From NCBI RefSeq assembly GCF_008704995.1, contig NZ_CP023747.1, positions 6,606,001 through 6,670,000 of the forward strand: a stretch of 64,000 nucleotides of DNA, in the 5' to 3' direction. The position numbers and the translations under genes were made by a program. Position 1 is the stretch's first letter, and each line of letters starts with the position of its first letter. Shown here in pieces: positions 54,409 to 63,349 of this stretch. The notes below the pieces were generated by a model, which saw nothing but the letters and a program-made list of their open reading frames with translations, made no database searches and had not been told where the DNA came from. The stretch is from Streptomyces nodosus (lineage in GTDB: Bacteria; Actinomycetota; Actinomycetes; Streptomycetales; Streptomycetaceae).

Positions 54409-55314
54409 ATGATCGAAGCGCGGCGGCTGCACATCCTCCGTGCGGTGGCCGACCACCGCACGGTGACGGCTGCGGCCGCCGCGCTCTATCTCACCCCCTC
54501 CGCGGTGTCCCAGCAGCTCACCGCCCTGGAGCAGGAGACCGGTCACCGGCTGGTGGAGCGGAGCGCCAAGGGCGTCCGGCTGACCCCGGCCGGCGAGATC
54601 CTGCTCAGCCACACCCATGCCGTGCTCGCCCAGCTGGAACGCGCCGAGGCCGAGCTGGCGGCGTACGGGGCGGGCTCGGCCGGCACGGTCACCCTCGCCT
54701 CCTTCGCCACCGGCATCGGCCTGGTGGTCGCGCCCGCGCTCGTCCGGCTGGCGCGCACCGCGCCCGGCATCCGGATCCGTGTCCAGGACGCCGAGGGCGA
54801 CGCGAGCCTGCGGATGGTCCTGGACCGGCAGGTGGACGTCGCGGTCGCCGTCGAGTACCGGGGAGCGCCCGACGCGGACGACCCACGGCTCACCCGCATC
54901 CCGCTCTACGCCGAGCCCTTCGACGCGGTCGTACCGGTCACCCACCGCCTCGCCGACGCCCCCGAGATCCCGCTCGCCGAGCTGGCCAAGGACCCCTGGA
55001 TCGGGCCGTACCCCGGCAACCCCTGCCATGATGTGGTGGTCCTGGCCTGCGAGCACGCCGGATTCCAGCCCCGGCTCGAACACTCCTCGGACGACTTCCG
55101 CGCGGTCGTCGCGCTCGCTTCAGCCGACGCGGGCGTGGCCCTGGTACCGCGCTTCGCCCTGCGCGGTATGGACCTCACCGATGTGGTCGTCCGCCCCGTC
55201 GACGGGACCGCCCCCACCCGCCGGGTCTTCGCGGCCGTGCGCCGCGGCGCGGAGGAGCACCCGCTGATCCGTCCGGTGCTGGACTCCCTCACCCAGGCCG
55301 CGGCCGAGGACTGA
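54409..55314 (+). CDS. LysR family transcriptional regulator
   Basis: A 301-residue LysR regulator: HTH EARRLHILRAVADHRTVTAA, LYLTPSAVSQQLTALEQETG, then the effector domain (GTVTLASFATGIGLVVAPAL, ALASADAGVALVPRFALRGM). It lies 30 bp after kbl on the same strand, which suggests a role in threonine catabolism, though LysR genes usually act divergently. The ligand is unknown. Confidence 0.92.
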   Translation: MIEARRLHILRAVADHRTVTAAAAALYLTPSAVSQQLTALEQETGHRLVERSAKGVRLTPAGEILLSHTHAVLAQLERAEAELAAYGAGSAGTVTLASFATGIGLVVAPALVRLARTAPGIRIRVQDAEGDASLRMVLDRQVDVAVAVEYRGAPDADDPRLTRIPLYAEPFDAVVPVTHRLADAPEIPLAELAKDPWIGPYPGNPCHDVVVLACEHAGFQPRLEHSSDDFRAVVALASADAGVALVPRFALRGMDLTDVVVRPVDGTAPTRRVFAAVRRGAEEHPLIRPVLDSLTQAAAED

Positions 55315-55490
55315 AGGGGCCGTCCGCCGCCCCGAGGCTGCACGGTGGCCTCTGCCGTCCCCGCCGCCACGGTCCCGCCACCCGGACCGCCCGCTCCCGT
55401 GCCAGGCTGTTCCCGTAGCGTGTGGCTCTCATGTGCCCTCCCGCGCCGGGCGGCCCGTGGCTGTCAGTGGGGTTCGCTACCGTGCCAGAC

Positions 55491-55850
55491 ATGCCGGACG
55501 CCGAAGACGTACGCCGTATCGCCCTGTCCCTGCCGGACACGGCGGAGAAGATCGCCTGGAGTATGCCCACCTTCCGGGTCGCGGGAAAGATGTTCGCCAC
55601 GCTGCCCGAGGACGAGACCTCCATGGCGGTGCGCTGTCCCAAGGAGGAGCGCGAGGAACTGGTCCTCGCCGAGCCCGAGAAGTTCTGGATCGCCGGCCAT
55701 GAGGCCCAGTTCGCCTGGATCAGGGTCCGCCTGGCCGCCCTGGAGGACGAGGCCGAGCTCCAGGACATCCTGACCGACTCCTGGCGTCAGGCGGCCCCAC
55801 CCCGCCTCCTGGAGCATTTTCCGGAGCTGGGCCTGGTGACCGAGACCTGA
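55491..55850 (+). CDS. MmcQ/YjbR family protein
   Basis: A 119-residue protein of the YjbR fold (MPDAEDVRRIALSLPDTAEK, TFRVAGKMFATLPEDETSMA, FAWIRVRLAALEDEAELQDI). The family is small, cytosolic and DNA-binding-like by structure; the true role is unknown. The ATG at 55491 matches the conserved N-terminus; a GTG 9 bp upstream is possible. It stands alone between the LysR gene and the tRNA. Confidence 0.9.
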   Translation: MPDAEDVRRIALSLPDTAEKIAWSMPTFRVAGKMFATLPEDETSMAVRCPKEEREELVLAEPEKFWIAGHEAQFAWIRVRLAALEDEAELQDILTDSWRQAAPPRLLEHFPELGLVTET

Positions 55851-55954
55851 CACAGAGAGTGAACGGCGAGCAAACGGGTGCGCGACCACCACTCCGAGTG
55901 CGGTATGGTTTCTGTGCACGTTCGGCCGGGGGAAACCCCAGGTCAGGCGGGCAT

Positions 55955-56028
<74 letters not shown>

Positions 56029-56048
56029 CTGGAGACAGTCGCAGGTCA

Positions 56049-56080
56049 GGGCCGGTTTCGGAGACATCCGAAACCGGCCC
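56049..56080 (+). terminator. terminator after tRNA-Pro
   Basis: A perfect 13-bp stem, GGGCCGGTTTCGG and CCGAAACCGGCCC, with a 6-nt loop (AGACAT), followed by TTGGTCATTCC. It lies 20 bp downstream of the tRNA. Confidence 0.9.
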
Positions 56081-56152
56081 TTGGTCATTCCTGGGGACCG
56101 GTGTTCTTGACCGGTGTCGGCGAGGCGCAGGCGTTCTGCCGGCGGCACGGGC

Positions 56153-57295
56153 TCAGCTGGTGTCCGGTAGACAGTTGCGGCGGACCGCGACCATGATCAC
56201 GTCGTCGCCGAGGTTCCGGCCCACATATCGCCGTAGGTCACTGCGGACGGCCTCAACCAGTGCTCCAGGGGCCAGGCGCGCCCAGGCCGGAAGTCGTTCG
56301 GCGAGGGGGTAGAAGTCGCCGGCGCGGTTTCGGGCCTGGATGACGCTGTCGGTGTAGAGGAGCACCGTGGCGCCGGCGGGGAAAGATGCTTCATCCATGT
56401 GCAGGCGGCCGTTTCCGAGATCGCTCAGCCCGAGGGGCGGCATGGGGGATGTGGGTTCAAGGGGGACAACACGCCCGTGGTCGATAAGAAGGGGCGGCAG
56501 GTGACCGAGATTGGCCATGAGTATCGGACCGTCGCCCCGTTCTGGTATTTCCACCACCACGGCGGTGACGAACTCTTCCAAGGCCAGGGATGTGCTCAGA
56601 CTGTCCGGTTGTGCCGCGGTGGAATTGCGTAGATCACCCGTGACGTCTTCCTTGAAATTAGTGACCATGGAGCACAGTGAATCGAACTGGCGTGCCGATC
56701 TACGGAAAGCATTCAGTACGTAACTCATGGTCTCGATCCCCGCCAGTCCTTTGCTGTGAGCGTCGGCGATCAGGATCCGCACCCGCTCCCCGAGGTCCGC
56801 GACACCGTAGATGTCCCCGCCGACCCCGGCCGCCTTGTCCGCCGGCACGTAGATCGAGGCCAGCGACAGGTCACCGAGATGGGACGGTACCGGCTGCAGC
56901 AGACTGCGTTGCATCACCTCGGCACCCGTTTTGGTGGAAACCAGTTCCTGCTCCCTTCGCCCGCGTATCTGGCTGGTTCCCATGGCGGTGACGCTGACCA
57001 GCAGCAGCACAGCGAGCTCAACCGAAAAGTCCGTCCAGCCCACCAGCAGGTGTTCCTTCGTCTCCAGCACCACGCAGAGAACAGCCACCGCAGTGACAGC
57101 CATCACGCCGACCGGCGAAAGGAACGCAGCAGCCAGAGCAGGCACCGCCACCATCAGGGGAGCCAATCTGACCGCTTGCCCTGTGGCGTCGTCCAGCATC
57201 AGCAGAACGACCGGCAACGCCATCAGCGTCACCAGGGCGAGTTCCGAAGAGCGCGTCCTGGACAAGCGCTCCCGGTTGTGCACCAGGCCCTTCAA
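56153..57295 (-). CDS. PP2C-type SpoIIE-like protein phosphatase, membrane-anchored
   Basis: A 380-residue protein: about four membrane helices in residues 20-105 (LALVTLMALPVVLLMLDDAT, LMVAVPALAAAFLSPVGVMA, AVAVLCVVLE), then a PP2C/SpoIIE domain (ADKAAGVGGDIYGVADLGER, VRILIADAHSKGLAGIETMS, MANLGHLPPLLID, LYTDSVIQARN with the C-terminal Asp). VGGDIY replaces the usual GGDxYD/F and ADAHSKGL replaces DxxGKG, so Asp/Gly motifs are slightly altered. The TTG at 57295 is preferred: GGGAGG lies 8 nt before it, while the GTG at 57304 has the same box at zero spacing. Confidence 0.85.
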   Translation of the reverse strand: MKGLVHNRERLSRTRSSELALVTLMALPVVLLMLDDATGQAVRLAPLMVAVPALAAAFLSPVGVMAVTAVAVLCVVLETKEHLLVGWTDFSVELAVLLLVSVTAMGTSQIRGRREQELVSTKTGAEVMQRSLLQPVPSHLGDLSLASIYVPADKAAGVGGDIYGVADLGERVRILIADAHSKGLAGIETMSYVLNAFRRSARQFDSLCSMVTNFKEDVTGDLRNSTAAQPDSLSTSLALEEFVTAVVVEIPERGDGPILMANLGHLPPLLIDHGRVVPLEPTSPMPPLGLSDLGNGRLHMDEASFPAGATVLLYTDSVIQARNRAGDFYPLAERLPAWARLAPGALVEAVRSDLRRYVGRNLGDDVIMVAVRRNCLPDTS

Positions 57296-57565
57296 CGTCG
57301 CCACCTCCCAGCAGCTGCCGGACCTCCTGTCGCTGCGGGCTGGCAGATATCGGCTGGCCGCATCACGGAATTCTGGGCTGCGCTTCTTATCGTCACACTG
57401 CGCTCGGTAACCAGCACACCAAAGGCGGCTCTCCTACGAGCTCAAGCAAGCTGAAACGCCAGGTCGAGCGATGGTTCGGCTTCCTGGCCGACCAGAAGCT
57501 CCGCCGTGTTCGGGTACGCGAGCCCGCGCTCGCAAGCTGGGCCGCGGCGGTCCACTGTGGAAGAC

Positions 57566-58738
57566 ATGCGGCAACAACGCTTCATCGGCCTCCATCAGCG
57601 GTGGTCGTCGAGCCGCGCGCTGCTGCTGATCCCGATCGCGCTCATTGTTGTCATCACGATCGCGGACATCGTGGCGCCGGCCGACATCGTCTTCGGCCCT
57701 CTGCTGGTCATCGCGCCCGGGATCACCGCCTGGTTCGCAGGTCCCCGGACGACCAGCGCCATCGGAGCTCTGGCCATCGCGGCCCAGGTGTTCATGGGCT
57801 GGTACTCCGGCCTTCTGTCCTCGCGGGGCGTCATCGCACAGATCATCGCCCTCGCAGCGCTCACGTCGCTGATCGTGCTCCTGTGCGAGGTCCGCGAGCG
57901 GCACAGACGCCAGCTGACCCAGGTGCGTACGGTCTCCGAGGCCGCCCAGCACGTCCTGCTGTGGCCGCTGCCCGTCCGGCTGGGCCCGCTGCACCTCGCC
58001 TGCCTCTACCTGGCCGCCGAGGAGGAGGCCGAGATCGGCGGAGATCTGTATGCCGCCGCCCGTACCGACAGTGCCGCCCGCGTGATGATCGGAGACGTGC
58101 GTGGCAAGGGCGTGCCCGCCCTGGGCGAGGCCGCCCTCCTGCTGGGCGCGTTCCGCGAGGCCGCCCATCAGCACGCCTCTCTGCCCGAGCTCGCCGCCGC
58201 TCTGGAGCGCAGCGTCGTCCGCTACCTCGCCGACTTCGAGCCCGAGCAGGACATGGGCGAGCGCTTCGTCACCGCTCTGCTGCTGGAGGTCCCGGACAAC
58301 GAGCCTGTCGCGCGGATCACCAGCTGCGGCCATGTACCACCCGTACATCTCGGCCCGGACAACACCGTCACCGTCCCGAGCCTCAACCCCACACCACCGC
58401 TCGGTGTCGGCCTGACGGACCCTGACCGCCACCACCTCGACGTGCTGCCCTTCAAGCCCGGGGACACCCTGCTCCTGTACACCGACGGCGTCACCGAAGC
58501 CCGGGACCACAAGGGGGCCTTCTACCCGCTCGCCGCACGCGTCGCCCAGTGGGCCGACCAGGCTCCCGAGGCGCTCCTTCGGCACATCGAGCGTGACCTG
58601 CTCGCCCACACCGGCGGACACCTCGGCGACGACGCCGCCGTCATCGCCATCCGCCGCACCCTCGTCACACACCCCGGACGCCGAGCCGGACACGCCATCC
58701 AGTCCGGTGCGTTCCGCCACGGCTCCGAGGCACTCTGA
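57566..58738 (+). CDS. PP2C-type SpoIIE-like protein phosphatase, membrane-anchored
   Basis: A 390-residue protein: several membrane helices in the first ~110 residues (ALLLIPIALIVVITIADIVA, VFGPLLVIAPGITAWFAGPR, GALAIAAQVFMGWYSGLLSS), then the phosphatase: EEEAEIGGDLYAAARTDSAA, VMIGDVRGKGVPALGEAAL (D-x-x-GKG), ITSCGHVPPVHLGP, LLYTDGVTEARDHKG and GGHLGDDAAVIAIRR. All metal motifs are intact. It faces the phosphatase at 56153 and precedes a sigma-factor gene. The family usually dephosphorylates anti-anti-sigma factors. Confidence 0.9.
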   Translation: MRQQRFIGLHQRWSSSRALLLIPIALIVVITIADIVAPADIVFGPLLVIAPGITAWFAGPRTTSAIGALAIAAQVFMGWYSGLLSSRGVIAQIIALAALTSLIVLLCEVRERHRRQLTQVRTVSEAAQHVLLWPLPVRLGPLHLACLYLAAEEEAEIGGDLYAAARTDSAARVMIGDVRGKGVPALGEAALLLGAFREAAHQHASLPELAAALERSVVRYLADFEPEQDMGERFVTALLLEVPDNEPVARITSCGHVPPVHLGPDNTVTVPSLNPTPPLGVGLTDPDRHHLDVLPFKPGDTLLLYTDGVTEARDHKGAFYPLAARVAQWADQAPEALLRHIERDLLAHTGGHLGDDAAVIAIRRTLVTHPGRRAGHAIQSGAFRHGSEAL

Positions 58739-58802
58739 ACATCATGGCCGGCAGACCAACTCCATTGGAGCCGCACAGCCACTGTTCAGCGTGAGAAGGG
58801 GT

Positions 58803-59357
58803 ATGCGACCACCACCACAGAATGTGCCGGGCCGCGGTGCGGACGAGCGTGATTTTGACGCCTTCTACACCGCGAGCGTCGGCCGGCTCGTCGGCCAGTT
58901 GTACGCGATGACAGGTGACCTGGCTGAGTCTCAGGACGTGGTGCAGGAGGCCTTCGCCCGGGCCTGGGAACGCTGGTCCGAGCTGGACCTGAACGGTGCC
59001 CCCGAAGCGTGGGTGCGGACGGTGGCCTGGCGGCTGGCGGTCAGTCGGTGGCGGCGGGCGCGCACCGCGCTGGCCTTCGCCCGCCGTCAGGGTCCGCCCG
59101 CCTCCGTACCGCCGCCGGAACCGCACCATGTGCTGCTGGTCCAGGCACTGCGGCGGATCCCCGAGGCGCAGCGGCGGGCCGTGGTACTGCATCATCTGTG
59201 TGACCTGACGGTGGAGCAGGTGGCTGCCGAGACCGGTTGCCCCGTCGGTACGGTCAAGGCGCACCTGCACCGCGGACGGGCCGCGCTGGCACGCCTGCTG
59301 GCCGATACGGACCTGGATCTGCGGACGACCCGGCTGCCGGAGGTGAGGCATGGCTGA
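58803..59357 (+). CDS. ECF-type RNA polymerase sigma factor
   Basis: A 184-residue ECF sigma factor. Region 2: FDAFYTASVGRLVGQLYAMT, GDLAESQDVVQEAFARAWER, WSELDLNGAPEAWVRTVAW; region 4: LRRIPEAQRRAVVLHHLCDL, TVEQVAAETGCPVGTVKAHL, HRGRAALARLLA. AGAAGGGG precedes the ATG at 58803. It overlaps the next gene by 8 bp, coupling translation. The upstream phosphatase might feed into the same stress response, though nothing proves it. Confidence 0.9.
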   Translation: MRPPPQNVPGRGADERDFDAFYTASVGRLVGQLYAMTGDLAESQDVVQEAFARAWERWSELDLNGAPEAWVRTVAWRLAVSRWRRARTALAFARRQGPPASVPPPEPHHVLLVQALRRIPEAQRRAVVLHHLCDLTVEQVAAETGCPVGTVKAHLHRGRAALARLLADTDLDLRTTRLPEVRHG

Positions 59358-59946
59358 CAGGACAGAACTGGAACGGCGCCTGGAGCGGAACCTGACCGGA
59401 CTCGCCGAGTCGGGCCGGCAGCAGGTGATGCCGCTCGCCGCGCACCGAGTGCGGGCCCGCGGTGAGCAGCGCAAGCGCCGCCGACGGGCGGCTGTGGCGT
59501 TCGGCGGAGCGCTGGTGGCAGCCGCTGTCGTGGTGGGCGGCCTGTCGCTGGTCCGAGCCGTCCCGGTGCCGGAGCCGGCCGCGATCGCGCCGACGCCGAC
59601 CGTTTCAGGCTTCGTGCCGCCGTCGCCTGCACCGGGCGAGGAGTACGCCAGTGAACTGGGCTATGTGTACGGCGCGGTGGCGCAGGGCGACAGGGTGCGG
59701 GTCACCGTCGAGCAGCTCCGTACCGTCCGGGGGACCGCGGTGCCCACGGGTGTGGTGCACACGCTGACCCTGCCACGGTGGACGCTGGTGGAAGCACGGC
59801 AGCTCTCCGGCGGGTCCCCTGCGGATATGCGGCTGGAGCAGTTGGTGAGCCGGCTGGCCGCCGGGCCGCGGTGGATGTTCGCGATCGACTACGACAGCGA
59901 GGGCCGGGTGGAGTCCTTGCGGGAGACCGACGGGTCCGCCGAGTGA
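59350..59946 (+). CDS. membrane protein, putative anti-sigma partner
   Basis: A 198-residue protein overlapping the sigma gene by 8 bp. It has a cytosolic helical N-terminus (ERRLERNLTGLAESGRQQVM, with basic RARGEQRKRRRR), one membrane helix at about 50-70 (AVAFGGALVAAAVVVGGLSL) and a 120-residue extracytoplasmic domain (SELGYVYGAVAQGDRVRVTV). The topology fits a transmembrane anti-sigma-like partner without a zinc motif. Confidence 0.75.
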   Translation: MADRTELERRLERNLTGLAESGRQQVMPLAAHRVRARGEQRKRRRRAAVAFGGALVAAAVVVGGLSLVRAVPVPEPAAIAPTPTVSGFVPPSPAPGEEYASELGYVYGAVAQGDRVRVTVEQLRTVRGTAVPTGVVHTLTLPRWTLVEARQLSGGSPADMRLEQLVSRLAAGPRWMFAIDYDSEGRVESLRETDGSAE

Positions 59947-60045
59947 GGCCGCCGCCGCATTCATGGCATCGCGGTGCAACCCAGGGGCGGGCCAGGGCGT
60001 AGAGCTCATGTATCTCGACTGCATCTGATCCGATGGGACCTTGCC

Positions 60046-60687
60046 GTGCTCACTTCTCGCCGCCGAACCGGCGCCCTTCCCCTGACCGCTCTCGCCTTGA
60101 CCGCTCTTGCCCTGACCGCATGCACCGGAAAGGCCGGCGGCGGGCAGACGGACGTTCCTGCCCCGGCGACACCGGCGACGGCTTCAGCGTCGGCGCCCGG
60201 ACAGGCCGCCGTGCCGACCCCGGCTACTACGACGACCCCGTCCACCCCGACGGTCCCGACTCCTACGAAGACTCCGCCCACCGCGACGACCGCGCCCGCC
60301 GCGCCCGGCGAGGGCACCGCCCCGGCCGGCACGACACGCTGGGCCGGTACCAAGCAGTTCATGCAGATACGTGAGGGCTGGACCAGCGGCGGACGGACCT
60401 ACCTGTCAGTGCGGACGGCCCGGAAGGTGGCCGTCACAGACCCGCACGAGGCGTGGCTGATCATCCCCGGTGAAGGGCCCTACACCACGGTGCTCATGGC
60501 CGCGGACGCCCGGGTGCTGCTATCGGTCCCACTGGGCGACGACTCCCTCGCCCACCTCTACTCCCAGACCGAGTTCGTCAACCGTCTGACGGCCGAGCCG
60601 AGCGCCTCCCGCTCGCGGCTGGGGTACGACCTCAGCTTCGACGGGAAGGGCCAGGTGACCAGATTGCAGTCGCTGTACACCTCCTGA
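60046..60687 (+). CDS. secreted lipoprotein
   Basis: A 213-residue lipoprotein from the GTG at 60046: signal RRTGALPLTALALTALALTA with lipobox LTAC (Cys about 26), then a long Pro/Thr/Ala spacer (residues 30-90, repeats of PTP, TPT) that likely crosses the cell wall, and a C-terminal domain (GWTSGGRTYLSVRTARKVAV, EAWLIIPGEGPYTTVLM, LGYDLSFDGKGQVTRLQSLY). It follows the sigma/anti-sigma-like pair by 99 bp and may belong to the same regulon. No enzymatic motif. Confidence 0.8.
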   Translation: MLTSRRRTGALPLTALALTALALTACTGKAGGGQTDVPAPATPATASASAPGQAAVPTPATTTTPSTPTVPTPTKTPPTATTAPAAPGEGTAPAGTTRWAGTKQFMQIREGWTSGGRTYLSVRTARKVAVTDPHEAWLIIPGEGPYTTVLMAADARVLLSVPLGDDSLAHLYSQTEFVNRLTAEPSASRSRLGYDLSFDGKGQVTRLQSLYTS

Positions 60688-60810
60688 GCGAGCCGGGCCG
60701 CCTCGGCCGAGCCGCTGCCCGCGGGCACGTGCGGCGGCTGGCGGGGCCGGCCGCGCGGTCCCAGGGCTGGACCTGCTCGGCCTAGGTATAGAAGTTGAAG
60801 CCGACCGTCG

Positions 60811-61638
60811 TCAGCCTGCCCGCGAGGATCCGGCCGTCTGTGCGTGGTCGTTCTCGTGGGAGTCGCCGTCGTCCTCGGCCGTCTCCGTCGCCGTGTCCTC
60901 GTCCAGCAGGTCCCGTGCCATGAGGGTGGCGCCCGCGACGGCGCCCGGCATCAGGAAGACCGCGACGAACGGGACGAGGAAGGCGACCGCGAGCGGGGTG
61001 CCGAAGCCCCAGGCCAGGGTCTTGCGGGCACGCAACAGCGCAAGGCGCTCGCGCAGTTCGACCCCGCGGCGCTCGAGGGCGACCGCGGTCAGCTCCTCGG
61101 CGAGGAAGAACCCGGTGACAAAGAATCCGAGCACCGGGACCACGGTCTGGCCGACGAAGGGAACGAAGCCGAGCGCGAAGAGCAGGACTCCCCAGAGCGC
61201 CGCTCGGACGACGACACGGAGACTGTCGCGGGCCGAGATCCACAGGTCGCGCCAGAGCGGGCGCGAGGACTGCGGGGCGCTGCCGTCCGGGGACACCGAG
61301 CGGTCCACCCTCTCCGACAGCGAGTCGTAGAAGGGCTGTCCGACGAGAAGGGTGACCGCCGTGAAGGTGAGCACGGCCAGGAGCAGCGCGAGCGCGAAGA
61401 GGACGGCGGCCAGGAACCCGCGGAACAGGCCGCCCCAAGGGGATGACCAGTGGTCGGCGAAGGGGGTGGCCCAGGTGGTGAAGTCGTCGCCGTACATGGC
61501 GAGGGCCACGAGTGCCGCCGCGTAGAGCACCAGGGTGATCAGACCGGGAAACAGTCCGAAGCCAAATGCTCTGCCGTGTTCGAGAACCCAGCGCTGTCCC
61601 CTTACCAGGTAGCCAAGGCCCGCCCCTAGATCACGCAT
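60811..61638 (-). CDS. EI24 domain-containing membrane protein
   Basis: A 275-residue membrane protein of the EI24/CysZ-like family: MRDLGAGLGYLVRGQRWVLE, FGLFPGLITLVLYAAALVAL, FRGFLAAVLFALALLLAVLT, VGQPFYDSLSERVDRSVSPD, and a helix pair near the end (FVTGFFLAEELTAVALERRG, GFGTPLAVAFLVPFVAVFLM). The ATG at 61638 matches the conserved MRDL start; a longer reading is not supported. A charged, acidic tail follows (DEDTATETAEDDGDSHENDH). Family roles include membrane-protein or metabolite handling; no fixed function. Confidence 0.88.
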   Translation of the reverse strand: MRDLGAGLGYLVRGQRWVLEHGRAFGFGLFPGLITLVLYAAALVALAMYGDDFTTWATPFADHWSSPWGGLFRGFLAAVLFALALLLAVLTFTAVTLLVGQPFYDSLSERVDRSVSPDGSAPQSSRPLWRDLWISARDSLRVVVRAALWGVLLFALGFVPFVGQTVVPVLGFFVTGFFLAEELTAVALERRGVELRERLALLRARKTLAWGFGTPLAVAFLVPFVAVFLMPGAVAGATLMARDLLDEDTATETAEDDGDSHENDHAQTAGSSRAG

Positions 61639-61732
61639 GGGCGAAAGCCTATCGGGGCCGGTGGCTCGCCCAGGAATGCGGGCCGCACCCAGCAAGATCA
61701 GTGGACGAGGTTTCCGTCAAGGGCAACGTCGA

Positions 61733-62263
61733 TCATGCCGGGGCCGGCGTGGTTGCGGCGGCGAGCGCCCTGTTCTCGCAGCGGATGCGCACGGTGAGCA
61801 GGGCTGCGTCGAGTACCGTGAACACGGTCGCGGTGACCCAGGCGGTGTGTACCAGGGGCAGGGCCACGCCCTCGGCGACGACGGCCACGTAGTTCGGATG
61901 CCGCAGCCACCGCCACCGGTAGGGGCCGCTCGTCACCAGCGGCAGGCCGGGCACGACGATCACCCGGGTGTTCCAACGGGGGCCCAGGGTGTGGATGCAC
62001 CACCACCGCAGTGCCTGGGCGCCCGCCAGCACGGCCAGCATCGGCCAGGCCAGGGCGGGCACGAAGGGCCGGTCGGCCAGCCAGGCCTCGGCCGGGCAGG
62101 CGACCAGTAGGCCGGTGTGAAGGGCGACCATTGCCGGGTAGTGGCCCTGCCCGGCCAGGGTCCCGCCGCGGGCGGTGCTCCACCGTTGGTTGTGGCGGGC
62201 GACGACGAGTTCGGTGACGCGCTCGGCGGCGACGGCGGCCACCAGCAGTCCGTACCAGATCAT
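61733..62263 (-). CDS. srsB: isoprenylcysteine carboxyl methyltransferase-type membrane methyltransferase (srsB-like)
   Basis: A 176-residue membrane methyltransferase with several helices (YGLLVAAVAAERVTELVVAR, ALAWPMLAVLAGAQALRWWC) and the SAM-binding ICMT motif HTLGPRWNTRVIVVPG, TSGPYRWRWLRHPNYVAVVA, E-x-x-x-P. It begins 27 bp after the type III PKS stop on the same strand, the order of srsA-srsB in Streptomyces griseus. There SrsB methylates alkylresorcinol made by SrsA. The gene name is by family and context. Confidence 0.85.
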   Translation of the reverse strand: MIWYGLLVAAVAAERVTELVVARHNQRWSTARGGTLAGQGHYPAMVALHTGLLVACPAEAWLADRPFVPALAWPMLAVLAGAQALRWWCIHTLGPRWNTRVIVVPGLPLVTSGPYRWRWLRHPNYVAVVAEGVALPLVHTAWVTATVFTVLDAALLTVRIRCENRALAAATTPAPA

Positions 62264-62290
62264 GTGTCCTCTGTCCTTCGTCGGCCCGAA

Positions 62291-63349
62291 CTACCAGCGC
62301 AGCAGGACGAGTTCACAGGCGAAGCCGGGTCCCATCGCCAGCAGTACACCCGGGGTGCCCGGCGGCGGGTGGCGCTCGGCCAGGGTGTCGCGCAGCACGT
62401 GGAGCACCGACGACGAGGACAGGTTGCCTACGTCGGCCAGGTGACGCCAGGTCACGTCGAGTGCGCCGTCGGGCAGGTCCAGGGTCTCGGTGACGGCGTG
62501 AAGGATCCTGGGGCCGCCGGGGTGGCACACCCAGGCAGTCACGTCCTTCGGCTTCAGGTTGTGGTCGCTGAGGAATCCCTCGACGTCATCGGCGAGGTAG
62601 CGGCGTACGACGTCGGGGATCTTCGGGTCGAGGACGACCTGGAAGCCGGAGCTCTTGATGTCCCAGCCCATGACGCGCCCGGTGTCCGGATACAGGTGGC
62701 TGCGGGTGTCCACGATCGTCGGGCCGATGGTCTCGTCCGGGCGGCCCGCGCCGTAGGCGACGACTGCGGCGGCGCCGTCGCCGAACAGCCCGGTGGCGAC
62801 CAGGTTGGCCATGGAGGCGTCGTTGCGCTGGAAGGTGAGCGAGCACAGTTCGACCGACAGCAGTACTGCCACGTGGTCGGGCCGGCCCAACAGGTAGTCG
62901 TGCATACGGGCCAGGCCGGCGGCGCCACCGGCGCAGCCCAGGCCGAAGAGGGGCAGTCTTTTGACGTCCGGCCGCAGTCCGAGGCGGACGGCGAGCCGTG
63001 CATCGACCGAGGGAACGGCGATGCCGGTGACGGAGGTGAAGATCAGCAGGTCGACGTCGGCTGCGGGCAGGCCGGCCATCTGCAGTACGGCTCTCACGGC
63101 CTTGGCACCCAGATCGGTGGCGGCGGTGATGAAGGCGTCGTTGGCGGCGCCGAATCCGTCCAGTTCCTCGTACCGTTCCAGCGGCAGCGCCATGTGGCGC
63201 GAGCTGACCTTCGCGCCGCGGTGCAGCCGGTCCAGGACCCGGCGGTCGGCGCCCGGGGGCAGGCAGGTGCGGGCCACCATGTCGGTGATCTCGGACTGGG
63301 TGTGACGGTGCGGCGCGAGGGCACCGTGAACGGCGGCGATCCGCGTCAT
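62291..63349 (-). CDS. srsA: type III polyketide synthase (alkylresorcinol synthase-like)
   Basis: A 352-residue type III PKS. The catalytic triad is in place: Cys139 (FGLGCAGGAAG), His277 (VCHPGGPRIL), Asn310 (ADVGNLSSSSV). The C-terminal GPGFACELVLLRW is diagnostic, and overall the pattern resembles SrsA rather than the RppA naphthalene synthase, which has a different N-terminus and GCAAGGA context. It would condense long-chain acyl-CoA and malonyl/methylmalonyl-CoA to alkylresorcinol-type phenolic lipids for the membrane. A methyltransferase gene follows; the hydroxylase gene srsC of S. griseus is not found downstream. Confidence 0.9.
   Translation of the reverse strand: MTRIAAVHGALAPHRHTQSEITDMVARTCLPPGADRRVLDRLHRGAKVSSRHMALPLERYEELDGFGAANDAFITAATDLGAKAVRAVLQMAGLPAADVDLLIFTSVTGIAVPSVDARLAVRLGLRPDVKRLPLFGLGCAGGAAGLARMHDYLLGRPDHVAVLLSVELCSLTFQRNDASMANLVATGLFGDGAAAVVAYGAGRPDETIGPTIVDTRSHLYPDTGRVMGWDIKSSGFQVVLDPKIPDVVRRYLADDVEGFLSDHNLKPKDVTAWVCHPGGPRILHAVTETLDLPDGALDVTWRHLADVGNLSSSSVLHVLRDTLAERHPPPGTPGVLLAMGPGFACELVLLRW

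Noticed and set aside
53125..55083. About 650-codon minus-strand frame opposite kbl and the LysR gene
   Set aside because: Antisense to well-supported core genes with conserved catalytic motifs.
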